From: Paenibacillus turpanensis
GTDB taxonomy: Bacteria > Bacillota > Bacilli > Paenibacillales > YIM-B00363
Assembly (NCBI RefSeq): GCF_011421635.1
Contig: NZ_WTLI01000031.1
Coordinates: 312 to 33,712 of the forward strand
Reading direction: 5' to 3'
Length of the DNA stretch: 33,401 bases
The notes beneath the pieces are model-generated. The model worked only from the letters and a program-made list of their open reading frames with translations. It had not been told where the DNA came from and did not search any database. The translations under genes and the position numbers were made by a program. Below, one piece after another: positions 1-7,123 of the stretch (positions are counted from its first letter, which is position 1; every line of letters begins with the position of its first letter).

Positions 1-365
1 CTGTCTGATTTAATGTTGACTATCCAGTTTTAAAAAAGAAAATTTTAAGTGATCTTAATGTTTCAATTAAGGGATGCGATTTCCCACTCTTGATTAACAT
101 ATTTGATAGATAAAATGAGCCCTGCAATTACCCAAAAATAATTGCAGGGCTCATAATCTAAGTTGTATTATCCATGTTGGATTTCAGATCCCTTTTCAAA
201 CAACTTGTTCGAAGAAAATAAAGAAATAGACTTGATGACTTGATTCCATGCGCCTTTTAGAACTGCCATGCTAGCACAAAAGAAGGCAGCCGTTATTCAA
301 TTAACTCACTTGATCATTAACCGTTTCAAAATTAATAGCCCTCCACTTATACTTCGGTTACTCCT
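1..365. other. Sparse left-edge region
   Basis: No recognisable gene of normal length is seen here. It holds a strong hairpin (117-152, listed separately) and one very short minus-strand reading frame (168-269, 33 codons, ATG start, no Shine-Dalgarno) that ends just before that hairpin. The reading frame stays open for nine codons upstream of the ATG before a TGA, so it may be the tail of a decayed gene. No homology can be claimed. Confidence 0.4.
117..152 (-). terminator. Rho-independent terminator, perfect 14-bp stem
   Basis: A perfect 14-bp inverted repeat (117-130 and 139-152) with an 8-nt loop. Read on the minus strand, the stem is followed by ATTTTATC, a moderately U-rich tail. It would end transcription of the small minus-strand genes at 366-560 or 168-269. 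The plus-strand tail is poorer in U, so minus-strand use is preferred. Confidence 0.6.
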
Positions 366-560
366 TTATTCTCTCCACCACCTAATCCTAACTTTATGAG
401 ACTTCGATTCAACTTTATCCTCATAATATATGATTTCGTTGTCGATTGGGGGCTCCGAATACTTCGTAATGGCTACAGGAAACCCAATGAATTTAATTCC
501 TAGAAATAGAGCAAACCCGACAATAATAAAACCGAGTATTCTAATGGTTACTCGTTTCAA
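366..560 (-). CDS. Small single-pass membrane peptide (64 aa), function unknown
   Basis: A 64-residue product starting at TTG, with a strong Shine-Dalgarno (GGAGGG, 7 nt upstream), which supports real translation. Residues about 6-30 are a hydrophobic helix after a short basic N-terminus, so it is probably a membrane anchor or uncleaved signal. The polar, charged tail ends in RIRWWRE and probably faces outside. I do not recognise the family. It lies outside the putative Tn7-like element, downstream of the RiPP-like gene but separated from it by a terminator. Confidence 0.6.
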   Translation of the reverse strand: MKRVTIRILGFIIVGFALFLGIKFIGFPVAITKYSEPPIDNEIIYYEDKVESKSHKVRIRWWRE

Positions 561-743
561 TGATATTCCCTCCGCAAAAACCCCAAATTTACCAAAGATA
601 TTACCACTCCCAATAATATCATAAATTTCAATTAAATTGCCAAATAGTTGAGCGCGGCAGCACGGAATGCAGAAAAGCGGTGGAACGGCTCCATCGCTAA
701 GCTCTTTTCCCGGTTAGTTGAATGCCTATCTACTTTAGAAAAA

Positions 744-776
744 AAAGCGGCCCTCAAGGTAAGAAGGGACCGCTTT
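744..776 (-). terminator. Terminator of the RiPP-like gene
   Basis: The arms at 744-754 and 765-776 pair over about 11 bp with one bulged base. On the minus strand the stem is followed by a run of T (complement of the A-run just left of 744). It sits 18 bp after the stop of the 57-aa precursor gene, as expected for a monocistronic transcript. Confidence 0.75.
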
Positions 777-793
777 CTTGTAGACACTCTATA

Positions 794-967
794 TTAGGCG
801 TATCGGCGTGCGCCAGCGCCCTTTGTTTTTGGTGAAATTCGATTTGGTCTTGCGCCGCCTTCCACTTCTTCCATTTCTTCATCCGACAATTCCTGCGAGA
901 GATCTGTAAGCTCAACCTGCTTATCTGTCTTGATTTCCTGTTCTGCTGGTTTGTTATTCTCCGTCAC
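794..967 (-). CDS. RiPP-like precursor peptide with double-glycine leader (57 aa)
   Basis: I choose the GTG at 967: AAAGGATG lies 8 nt upstream, and a longer start at 1024 would overlap the TATAAT box at 1001-1006. The product has an acidic leader containing LTDLSQELSDEEMEEVEGG, like the double-glycine leaders of Nif11-type and bacteriocin precursors. After GG comes a basic, Cys-free core of 19 residues (ARPNRISPKTKGAGARRYA). Cleavage after GG by a peptidase-containing ABC transporter is the family expectation. No maturation enzyme, immunity gene or transporter is visible here, so it may be an orphan, or its partners may lie left of the window. No Cys and almost no Ser/Thr argue against a lanthipeptide. 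Confidence 0.6.
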   Translation of the reverse strand: MTENNKPAEQEIKTDKQVELTDLSQELSDEEMEEVEGGARPNRISPKTKGAGARRYA

Positions 968-1000
968 TGTAAAGCCATCCTTTAAATCCACTATAAGGAC

Positions 1001-1006
1001 ATTATA
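1001..1006 (-). promoter_or_regulatory. -10 box of the RiPP-like gene
   Basis: On the minus strand this is a perfect TATAAT preceded by TGG (extended -10 context). Transcription would start near 994, giving a leader of about 27 nt before the GTG at 967. The -35 region is weak, which fits an extended -10 promoter. Confidence 0.55.
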
Positions 1007-1167
1007 CCATGGGAATAAAAACAATTAATCTGTGTTACATTTCCATCACAGGCACCCCGGGTAATATGTATCCCTCATATTGAACCCATGAAGACCCTCC
1101 ACACTTCGCTCTTCTGCCCGATAGTTTTTAATACGGATTCATTTTGAATTTCCCCCTAAATAAAATA

Positions 1168-1195
1168 AGGGACCACCTAGTAAAAGGTAGCCCCT
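1168..1195 (-). terminator. Terminator, possibly the displaced native glmS terminator
   Basis: The arms AGGGGCTACCT and AGGTGGTCCCT (minus strand) pair over 11 bp with two G-U pairs around a 6-nt loop. They are followed by TTATTTTATTT. No minus-strand gene ends between it and the transposon-like end at 1302, so in the present arrangement it has no obvious gene. If the 1302-21146 segment is an insertion, this hairpin would have stood about 140 bp after the glmS stop. Confidence 0.6.
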
Positions 1196-1301
1196 AAATT
1201 AATGTCTTTTCATGATGTCATTCTAGTTGTGTCCTGGTTACCCTGCTAACAACATGGTCGGAAATCATAAGTCTAATACCTTATTTTCTTCAGACAGCTT
1301 T

Positions 1302-1427
1302 TGTCAGGTGACAATAAAGTATGGAACTAATTTCGTTGATTTTTTTGGCTTTGTAGTGACATGTGATGATTGCAAAAAAAAGAAAGTATGGAACCACCTA
1401 AAATTACCATAGAAAAAAAGTTGGAAC
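1302..1427 (+). repeat. Left Tn7-like end with three spaced TnsB-like sites
   Basis: It begins TGT at 1302. GGAAC cores, each preceded by an A-rich AAAGT-type stretch, lie at 1323-1327, 1390-1394 and 1423-1427: ATAAAGTATGGAAC, GAAAGTATGGAAC and AAAAAGTTGGAAC. Their spacings are 67 and 33 bp. Three separated sites are what Tn7L has. The end closes 34 bp before the stop of the first cargo gene. Confidence 0.7.
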
Positions 1428-1460
1428 CCGACTGCGCCTGTCCAGTGGAAGGATGTATAC

Positions 1461-4247
1461 TTATTTCAATAAGCTTAGCAGGAAGGAACGCAACAGTTCA
1501 ATTTCTTTAGTTTGAGGGTCATTCCTTTTTTCAGTGTTAAGAAGCATTGAATAGCTTTCATCAATTAATTTAAAAGCGCCAGGGGCATCACCAGTTTTTA
1601 ACAAAGCGCCTCCGTACTCCGTCATTACGTACGCTTTTCGGTAATCATCACCAGGGAAGGCTTCTTCAAGAATTTCTAATGCTTCTATATAATACGGAAT
1701 AGCATCTTTGGCCTTTCCCATTTTAAAAAGTGTGCCCCCATAATTACTTAACCGAGTTGCTAAATTGGGATTTAATGACCCTGTTTCTTTAGCAATGCTC
1801 CTTTCAATATTTATTGTTATTTCATGCTGCACCTTAGCTTCCGGGTATCTGCCTAATTTCGCCAAACATTCAGCAATATTATTTCTAGTAACTGCTGTAT
1901 CAGCATTATCGGACTGATAAATTAAATGTTCTATACGTAATGCCTCAATAAATAATCTTAACGCCTCTTCATAATTCTTCTCCACGTTCATTTTCTGTAC
2001 CGCTAAGTTACTGAGGATAGTTGCCCTTTTTTTATCAATCTCTGTTGTTAAGCTTAGAGCTGTTTGTATATACTCTATAGCTTCCTCAGGCTTATTCCGG
2101 TTTAAGGATATTACAGACAAAGCATTTAAAATAGAGGATTTCCAATTTGTATTTACCGGAACCATTGATTCGCAAATATCTTTTGCTGCCAACAAGTAAT
2201 CCTGTGCTGTTGAATATTTCGAGTAATGATTAAAAAACAAGCCCAAGTTCAATAATATGCTAATAGCATTACCGTTTTTCACTCTCAGGTCTAATATGTG
2301 TTTTGCAACGTTAATAGCATGCGATAGTATTTTTCCACACTTTACCCAAGAATCATAGTTGTACTGGTCAAAACTAAAATCTTTTGAAACAACATGAACC
2401 GACCGTTGTAAAACTTCGTCTGCGTATTCCCCAATTTTGTTTCGTATAACTTCTTGAACTAAGCGGTGCATTGATGCATGATGCTCATCCACATTAATAT
2501 TCACCAAAGAGTACTTACTTAGAACTTCAATAGCTTTGTCCTTTTCTAGGATGTCTACACTATCTTCAATATCGTAAAACCAAGAATATGGGATCTGGTC
2601 CGCTCCTAAGTATGCAAACAGATCCAACCATTTTTCTGCAAGAGAAGATTCTTGTTTTATTGATTCAATCGAGATATTCCATGTGGTTAAAATAGTTGAA
2701 TGATACGAATCTGGGATTCCCTCAACCGCAAGTAATTCGACTTTTTTACTTGTGTATAAGTCTAAATATTCCTTAAAAGACTTACGTTTTCTCCTTATAT
2801 AAGCTCCTGCATGTTCTAACGCTAAGGGTAAAAAACCTAGTTCAGCCGCTAAATCACTCGCATCTTGTTCTTGTGTTGCATCCGAACAATTAGTACGTCT
2901 CATTAAAAACTCGATAGACTGTCTCCGGTTAAATTCTGATAATACAAGTGGATGAATTGGCCAATCCTGATTACGTGATGTAATAAGAATGTGGCCTTCT
3001 TGTGGACTTGGTAAATAGCTTTCAATTTCTTTATAATCAATGGCATTGTCAAATAACAAAAGCCACTTATCATTTCTAGAAAGCCACTCTCTAACAAATT
3101 CAACTTCATCACTTTCAATATCTTTATCATCACTTAATTTTTTTGCTAGTTGTGAAAAGTCTGCCCTTATCGATTCTTCATGCTCTGCATCGATCCACCA
3201 TATGATATTATATTCTTTCCTATATTTATAAGCATATTGAACTGCCATTTGGGTTTTTCCTATCCCACCTAACCCCGCTAGTGTCTGTGTAACGGCAGTT
3301 AATTGTCCACTATTCAACTTTTCTCGCAACATTTCTAAGTCATTGCCACGTTCAATAAAGTGAGGGTTAGCTCGATGAGGTACGTTCCATATAAGCTTTC
3401 CTACTGCAGTCTGACTAACCTTCTCTTCTATTGCTGAAATACGAGATTCATGCTGTTGGATTAAAATTTCAATAAATTGAAGTATTGATTTTTCAACATC
3501 ATTAATCTCAAATTCACTAAGAACCTCATATAAATCATCTTTGCACAGTGTTTTGAGTCCCCGACCAGACAGTAAGCGAAAAATATAACAGAATAAACTT
3601 TCAGAGAAGTTTTTTGCACCACTGGTATCCGACACATACCCTTGCTCCACCAATTTCTTCTCAATAGTAATTTTAAGATCTTCAGGTTCAGGGTTATGTA
3701 CCCCCCACTCAAAACTGCATATAAAATGGTGCAATTCATTATCGTTTGATTTCTTCAAGTACTCCTTCCATTGTTTCCAAGTCTCTACGTTAAATTTTTT
3801 TGGACGTTCTATCCCTAATAAGAATTGGCGGATTTTGGTTATAGAACTCCATAATTCCTCCTCATTAAGTTTCTTTTGTCTAATATTATTCCAAACAACA
3901 ATGGCCTTCTCTTCCATACTCCATGGGAATTTTTCTTTGCCAACGAGAGCATTAGTTACAAACCGAAACACTAATTTTTGAGTAGGGTTCGCTACTCGGT
4001 GTTCATAAAATGAAGCCATAGCTTCATTAGCCTCTTTTGAACGTAAAGTAATTTTGTTCTCTCTTACTTTGATCTGTTCGAGGGATCTAAATTCCCCGCC
4101 TACAAAATCAATATCCTCACCTCGTTCGAGTTCAAGCTTTTCATCCGCATCTAAGTCTAACCATCTTATAATGGTCATATCCACTTGGTAAACAAACCCT
4201 CTAATTGTTGCCCATGCATCTCTATCCCTTACAGTAACAAATGCCAT
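1461..4247 (-). CDS. Cap4-like nuclease / NB-ARC STAND NTPase / TPR defence protein
   Basis: A 928-aa three-part protein. Residues 1-110 look like the Cap4/DUF4297 dsDNA endonuclease fold, with acidic residues in GEDID (43-47) and EQIK (57-60). Residues about 290-490 are an NB-ARC-type STAND ATPase: P-loop GLGGIGKT (325-332), Walker B WLLLFDNA (395-402), LITSRN (421-426) and a GLPL-like LGFLPLALEHAG (470-481). The C-terminal third (about 640-920) is helical TPR repeats, including an ALEILEEAFPG-type unit, probably the sensor. By analogy with Avs and bacterial NLR-like proteins, ligand binding would oligomerise it and activate DNA cleavage. The start ATG has AAGGA 9 nt upstream. It is the last cargo gene before the left element end. 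The trigger cannot be told from sequence. Confidence 0.85.
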   Translation of the reverse strand: MAFVTVRDRDAWATIRGFVYQVDMTIIRWLDLDADEKLELERGEDIDFVGGEFRSLEQIKVRENKITLRSKEANEAMASFYEHRVANPTQKLVFRFVTNALVGKEKFPWSMEEKAIVVWNNIRQKKLNEEELWSSITKIRQFLLGIERPKKFNVETWKQWKEYLKKSNDNELHHFICSFEWGVHNPEPEDLKITIEKKLVEQGYVSDTSGAKNFSESLFCYIFRLLSGRGLKTLCKDDLYEVLSEFEINDVEKSILQFIEILIQQHESRISAIEEKVSQTAVGKLIWNVPHRANPHFIERGNDLEMLREKLNSGQLTAVTQTLAGLGGIGKTQMAVQYAYKYRKEYNIIWWIDAEHEESIRADFSQLAKKLSDDKDIESDEVEFVREWLSRNDKWLLLFDNAIDYKEIESYLPSPQEGHILITSRNQDWPIHPLVLSEFNRRQSIEFLMRRTNCSDATQEQDASDLAAELGFLPLALEHAGAYIRRKRKSFKEYLDLYTSKKVELLAVEGIPDSYHSTILTTWNISIESIKQESSLAEKWLDLFAYLGADQIPYSWFYDIEDSVDILEKDKAIEVLSKYSLVNINVDEHHASMHRLVQEVIRNKIGEYADEVLQRSVHVVSKDFSFDQYNYDSWVKCGKILSHAINVAKHILDLRVKNGNAISILLNLGLFFNHYSKYSTAQDYLLAAKDICESMVPVNTNWKSSILNALSVISLNRNKPEEAIEYIQTALSLTTEIDKKRATILSNLAVQKMNVEKNYEEALRLFIEALRIEHLIYQSDNADTAVTRNNIAECLAKLGRYPEAKVQHEITINIERSIAKETGSLNPNLATRLSNYGGTLFKMGKAKDAIPYYIEALEILEEAFPGDDYRKAYVMTEYGGALLKTGDAPGAFKLIDESYSMLLNTEKRNDPQTKEIELLRSFLLSLLK

Positions 4248-4596
4248 ACTTCATCATCCTTCTACACGGAAGTGCAATCTATTGTGATTCAACACATCTA
4301 TGGCTTATTCGACATACTCTACATTTACATTCGACAAAAACCACATATTTCCTAGAAACTATTTACGGTTTTTATACATTTATTCATCAACGTTAAACAC
4401 CTTGATAAGTGCGAGAATAGCTCCAGAGAAGGATTATTATTCTGTTCTAGCTTACTTAGAGTTCCGAGACACAATAATATGAAAACCTCAGTTTTGTTTA
4501 CTGATTTTCTTTCCAATCTAATTGGCTACATCCCCTTAATCATAAAGAAGTCCCGATGACCCAACAAAGCATCATCGAGACTCCCACCTCCTAGCT
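4248..4596. other. Intergenic region between STAND gene and nuclease-like gene
   Basis: AT-rich spacer. It must contain the promoter of the 928-aa STAND gene, but no convincing -35/-10 pair was found. The hairpin at 4549-4582 is the only clear structure. A 60-codon plus-strand frame at 4300-4482 has no ribosome site and no recognisable features. Confidence 0.5.
4549..4582 (-). terminator. Probable terminator of the zinc-ribbon nuclease-like gene
   Basis: The arms at 4549-4559 and 4572-4582 pair over 11 bp with one mismatch. The minus-strand tail is CTTTATGATT, only moderately U-rich. It lies 15 bp after the stop at 4597, so it separates that gene from the downstream STAND gene. Confidence 0.5.
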
Positions 4597-6237
4597 TTAC
4601 AACCTTAGGACACCATCGTAGGTAAAGTATTTAAAATTAGGAACCATGGCTTCAATCTCTTTACCATAGTAGTTTGGTCGTGCTGTTACAAGATAAGTCA
4701 CAACTCTATACTCATTACCCTTTAATTCCCAGGCCTTTATTACATCTCTAATGTTCTCCTCGACCCATGCAGCCCTAACTTTTATTTTATCAATATCCTC
4801 AAAAATCTTCCTATCCTTATTTATAGCATCGCCTAAATCGTTTGCGGGTTTATAATATTTTATCTCAAACAAGATAATTTCCCTATTGATCTCATCAATA
4901 ACTACCGCGTCAATATCGCCAATATCTTGATTTTGTTTATTTCTTAAATGTAGACGAACACCGTTCCCCTTTATGAATTTAATATTGGTATATGGTATTT
5001 TCCCTTCTAACATCGGAACTTTATATCCGTTCTTTGACAAGTAATGAGCTGCAATTTTCAACCCCATTAGGTTTGCAATATTTTCCTGTGCTTTTTTAAA
5101 AGGTCGTGTTGCATTATCTCCAAATATATCTCTTATAAAGTGGTCTGTAGTAACCAGATTTTCAAATATCGTAATACTATTTCCCGAGTCAAGTTGTCCA
5201 AATGCAAGAATATTCTCATATTCAAAAATAAATTTATAATCCATATGTGGGTCAGATAATTTATCAAGGGTTTTGTATTCATCAAATGATGGATGATACT
5301 TCATTTTCCCTACTATAGCCTCTACTTTATTAACAGATAAACCCAACTCATTTATCTGGCCTTTAAAGACAAAGTAAACAGTCATAACATGCCCATCTAC
5401 TTTAGGAGATATTTCAAATAGCTGTTTATTCCTTTTGGATATTTCAACTATACCTTCTATAAAGTCATTTAAATCCTTAATATTAAAGCCGAACAACTCG
5501 GCAACTTCCTGTTGCACTTTGTTTTTTATTTGTTCAACTGTCATTTCGCGTTTATATAAATATTCATTAATTTCCGGCTCAGCAAATTCAATTTCTTCTG
5601 GTTTCGTAATGTCTCTATATTCAAAGTATTGATGAAACCATTCAAGTTTTTCATTGGCTAATCTAACTTTAACAATTTCGTCCAGACCTGGTTCCCATTG
5701 AAATTGTTCAGTCTGTGTAATATTATTAGTTAACTTATCAATCTCCTCTGCTAAAACAAATAGACTAATAAAGTCTTCCTGATGAACTATCCCCTCAATC
5801 CCAAAAACATCGTCTTTATAGAGGGCTATTAAATTTGTAAAAACGTGAGCTATATTACGTTGGTGTGTAGAGGACCAAACGTCTTGATCAAATACCTTCC
5901 ATGTTGCGAACTCCCTTAATGCAAGAGCCATAAATAGTAAATCTTCCTTCGGATATCCCGATATATTTATTTTAAACTGTTGCAATAAAAAGTTGCGCAT
6001 GTATTGCGCTCCTTCAATTGCCGGCGTATCACTATTTACAATTAGAAATGGCTCATAAATTCGTTGATGTACATTTTTGAAATATTTGTCTTCGTTAACA
6101 TCAATGTCTATTGCAGAGTAAGTTGCTATCCGTAATACATGCTGAATATAGAGGTAGAATCCACAATGGTCGCAGTCATGACCCTGGACTTCCATCTCAT
6201 TTAAAAGAATAGTTCCATTGCATTTGGGACATCTCAC
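4597..6237 (-). CDS. Zinc-ribbon protein with C-terminal PD-(D/E)XK nuclease-like domain
   Basis: A 546-aa protein. The start is GTG at 6237 with a perfect GGAGG 8 nt upstream. The N-terminus has a zinc ribbon (C3, C6, C22, C25). Residues about 30-410 are helical and not recognised. Residues about 420-520 look like a restriction-endonuclease fold: DIDAVV (D441, D443) followed by ILFEIKYYKP (E458, K460), i.e. D-(X)n-EXK, as in NERD-like or McrC-like nucleases. I infer a DNA-acting, possibly defence-related function from this motif and the neighbours; the family is not known to me. It lies between the Avs-like pair and the second STAND gene, apparently as its own transcription unit. Confidence 0.7.
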   Translation of the reverse strand: MRCPKCNGTILLNEMEVQGHDCDHCGFYLYIQHVLRIATYSAIDIDVNEDKYFKNVHQRIYEPFLIVNSDTPAIEGAQYMRNFLLQQFKINISGYPKEDLLFMALALREFATWKVFDQDVWSSTHQRNIAHVFTNLIALYKDDVFGIEGIVHQEDFISLFVLAEEIDKLTNNITQTEQFQWEPGLDEIVKVRLANEKLEWFHQYFEYRDITKPEEIEFAEPEINEYLYKREMTVEQIKNKVQQEVAELFGFNIKDLNDFIEGIVEISKRNKQLFEISPKVDGHVMTVYFVFKGQINELGLSVNKVEAIVGKMKYHPSFDEYKTLDKLSDPHMDYKFIFEYENILAFGQLDSGNSITIFENLVTTDHFIRDIFGDNATRPFKKAQENIANLMGLKIAAHYLSKNGYKVPMLEGKIPYTNIKFIKGNGVRLHLRNKQNQDIGDIDAVVIDEINREIILFEIKYYKPANDLGDAINKDRKIFEDIDKIKVRAAWVEENIRDVIKAWELKGNEYRVVTYLVTARPNYYGKEIEAMVPNFKYFTYDGVLRL

Positions 6238-6394
6238 ACATATTACCTCCTAAAGGTGCAAGACTGAGCTTTATCCATAATGATTACCTATTAGAGGGTC
6301 TCAAACGGGATATTCACATTTCAGTAGACAAAACTCTTCGACAAACTTCTTTCAGAACTATTCAGACTGGCGCATCGACAACTAACCTTGTGAA

Positions 6395-7123
6395 TTAAGT
6401 TAGAGATAATTTTTTGAGTTCATTTTTATATTCATCAAGCAATGTTTGATTTAATTCCGCAAATGCTTCGAGTTTAGAAATATACAATGATATCTTTTCA
6501 CGTTTGATTTCCTGTGACTCCATATCATCTCCCCAAACATCGATATCACTATGTAATTCCCTAAATAACACTGAAAAATTGTCGCGTTCCTGTAGTGCCG
6601 CGGAGTTCTCCAACCATTCTATTGAAGCTTCGTCTGTGGCAACTATTGCAGCTTGTTTGAATACATATTTCAGCCAAACACGTGCGGCATCGTCAATTCC
6701 TTTAGCTATTTCTATCCACTTACTAAGTTCATCGGGGAGACTCTCAGGTATTTCATCTGGCTCCCTGAAGAAAAAATGATGCTCATCTTTAGGATCAAGG
6801 CGTTTCAGAGTTCGAAGTATCGGCTCAAAGTTTACAAACGGTCTTGCTTTTCCAGGGAAAGATGCTCTGTGACTCCATATCTTTAGTATTGTATCAACAC
6901 AACGTGCCTCTGCCACATTCTTTTCGGCCCCTATGCTATGTTCAGCGTTCTCAATTTGTTCTGCAATGTAATGCGCCATCCAACGTGCGAGAGTATCAAC
7001 ACCGGGATCCAAATTAAGCTCTTTGACTAGCGTCTTACCTAAGTTCATAGTACGTCTCTGTATCTCTGAGCCTTCCATCTGCTGAGAAGATAAATACTTT
7101 GCTAAACGGTGGCTTATATCCAT
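6395..7123 (-). CDS. avs3b: Avs3b-like small partner of the AVAST STAND protein
   Basis: A 242-aa helical, charged protein overlapping the 3' end of the large STAND gene by 89 bp in another frame. AAGGGA about 10 nt upstream supports the start at 7123; later ATG codons at 7078 and 7048 have poorer sites. The stretch NLGKTLVKELNLDPGVDTLA followed by RWMAHYIAEQI, and the later PFVNFEPILRTLKRLDP, match my memory of the small gene that follows the nuclease-STAND gene in type 3 AVAST systems. No enzymatic motif is visible; its role in the family is poorly understood. Overlap with the upstream gene implies translational coupling and joint function. The family assignment is from memory of conserved blocks, not from a search. 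Confidence 0.7.
   Translation of the reverse strand: MDISHRLAKYLSSQQMEGSEIQRRTMNLGKTLVKELNLDPGVDTLARWMAHYIAEQIENAEHSIGAEKNVAEARCVDTILKIWSHRASFPGKARPFVNFEPILRTLKRLDPKDEHHFFFREPDEIPESLPDELSKWIEIAKGIDDAARVWLKYVFKQAAIVATDEASIEWLENSAALQERDNFSVLFRELHSDIDVWGDDMESQEIKREKISLYISKLEAFAELNQTLLDEYKNELKKLSLT

Larger units (their letters stand above)
1025..1460. other. Gene-free stretch spanning the left element border
   Basis: No convincing gene. It holds the -35 side of the RiPP-like promoter, the terminator at 1168-1195, the left transposon-like end starting at 1302, and a short spacer before the STAND gene stop. A 61-codon plus-strand frame across 1227-1412 runs through the element end, lacks a ribosome site, and is not called. 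Confidence 0.6.

Noticed and set aside
1227..1412. 61-codon plus-strand frame across the left element end
   Set aside because: It crosses the transposon-like tip and TnsB-like sites, has no ribosome site and no recognisable features.
4300..4482. 60-codon plus-strand frame in the gap after the STAND gene
   Set aside because: No Shine-Dalgarno, no domain, opposite to all neighbours.
7048..7123. Shorter starts (7078 or 7048) for the Avs3b-like gene
   Set aside because: They have weaker ribosome sites, and the N-terminal residues before them fit my memory of the family's conserved start.
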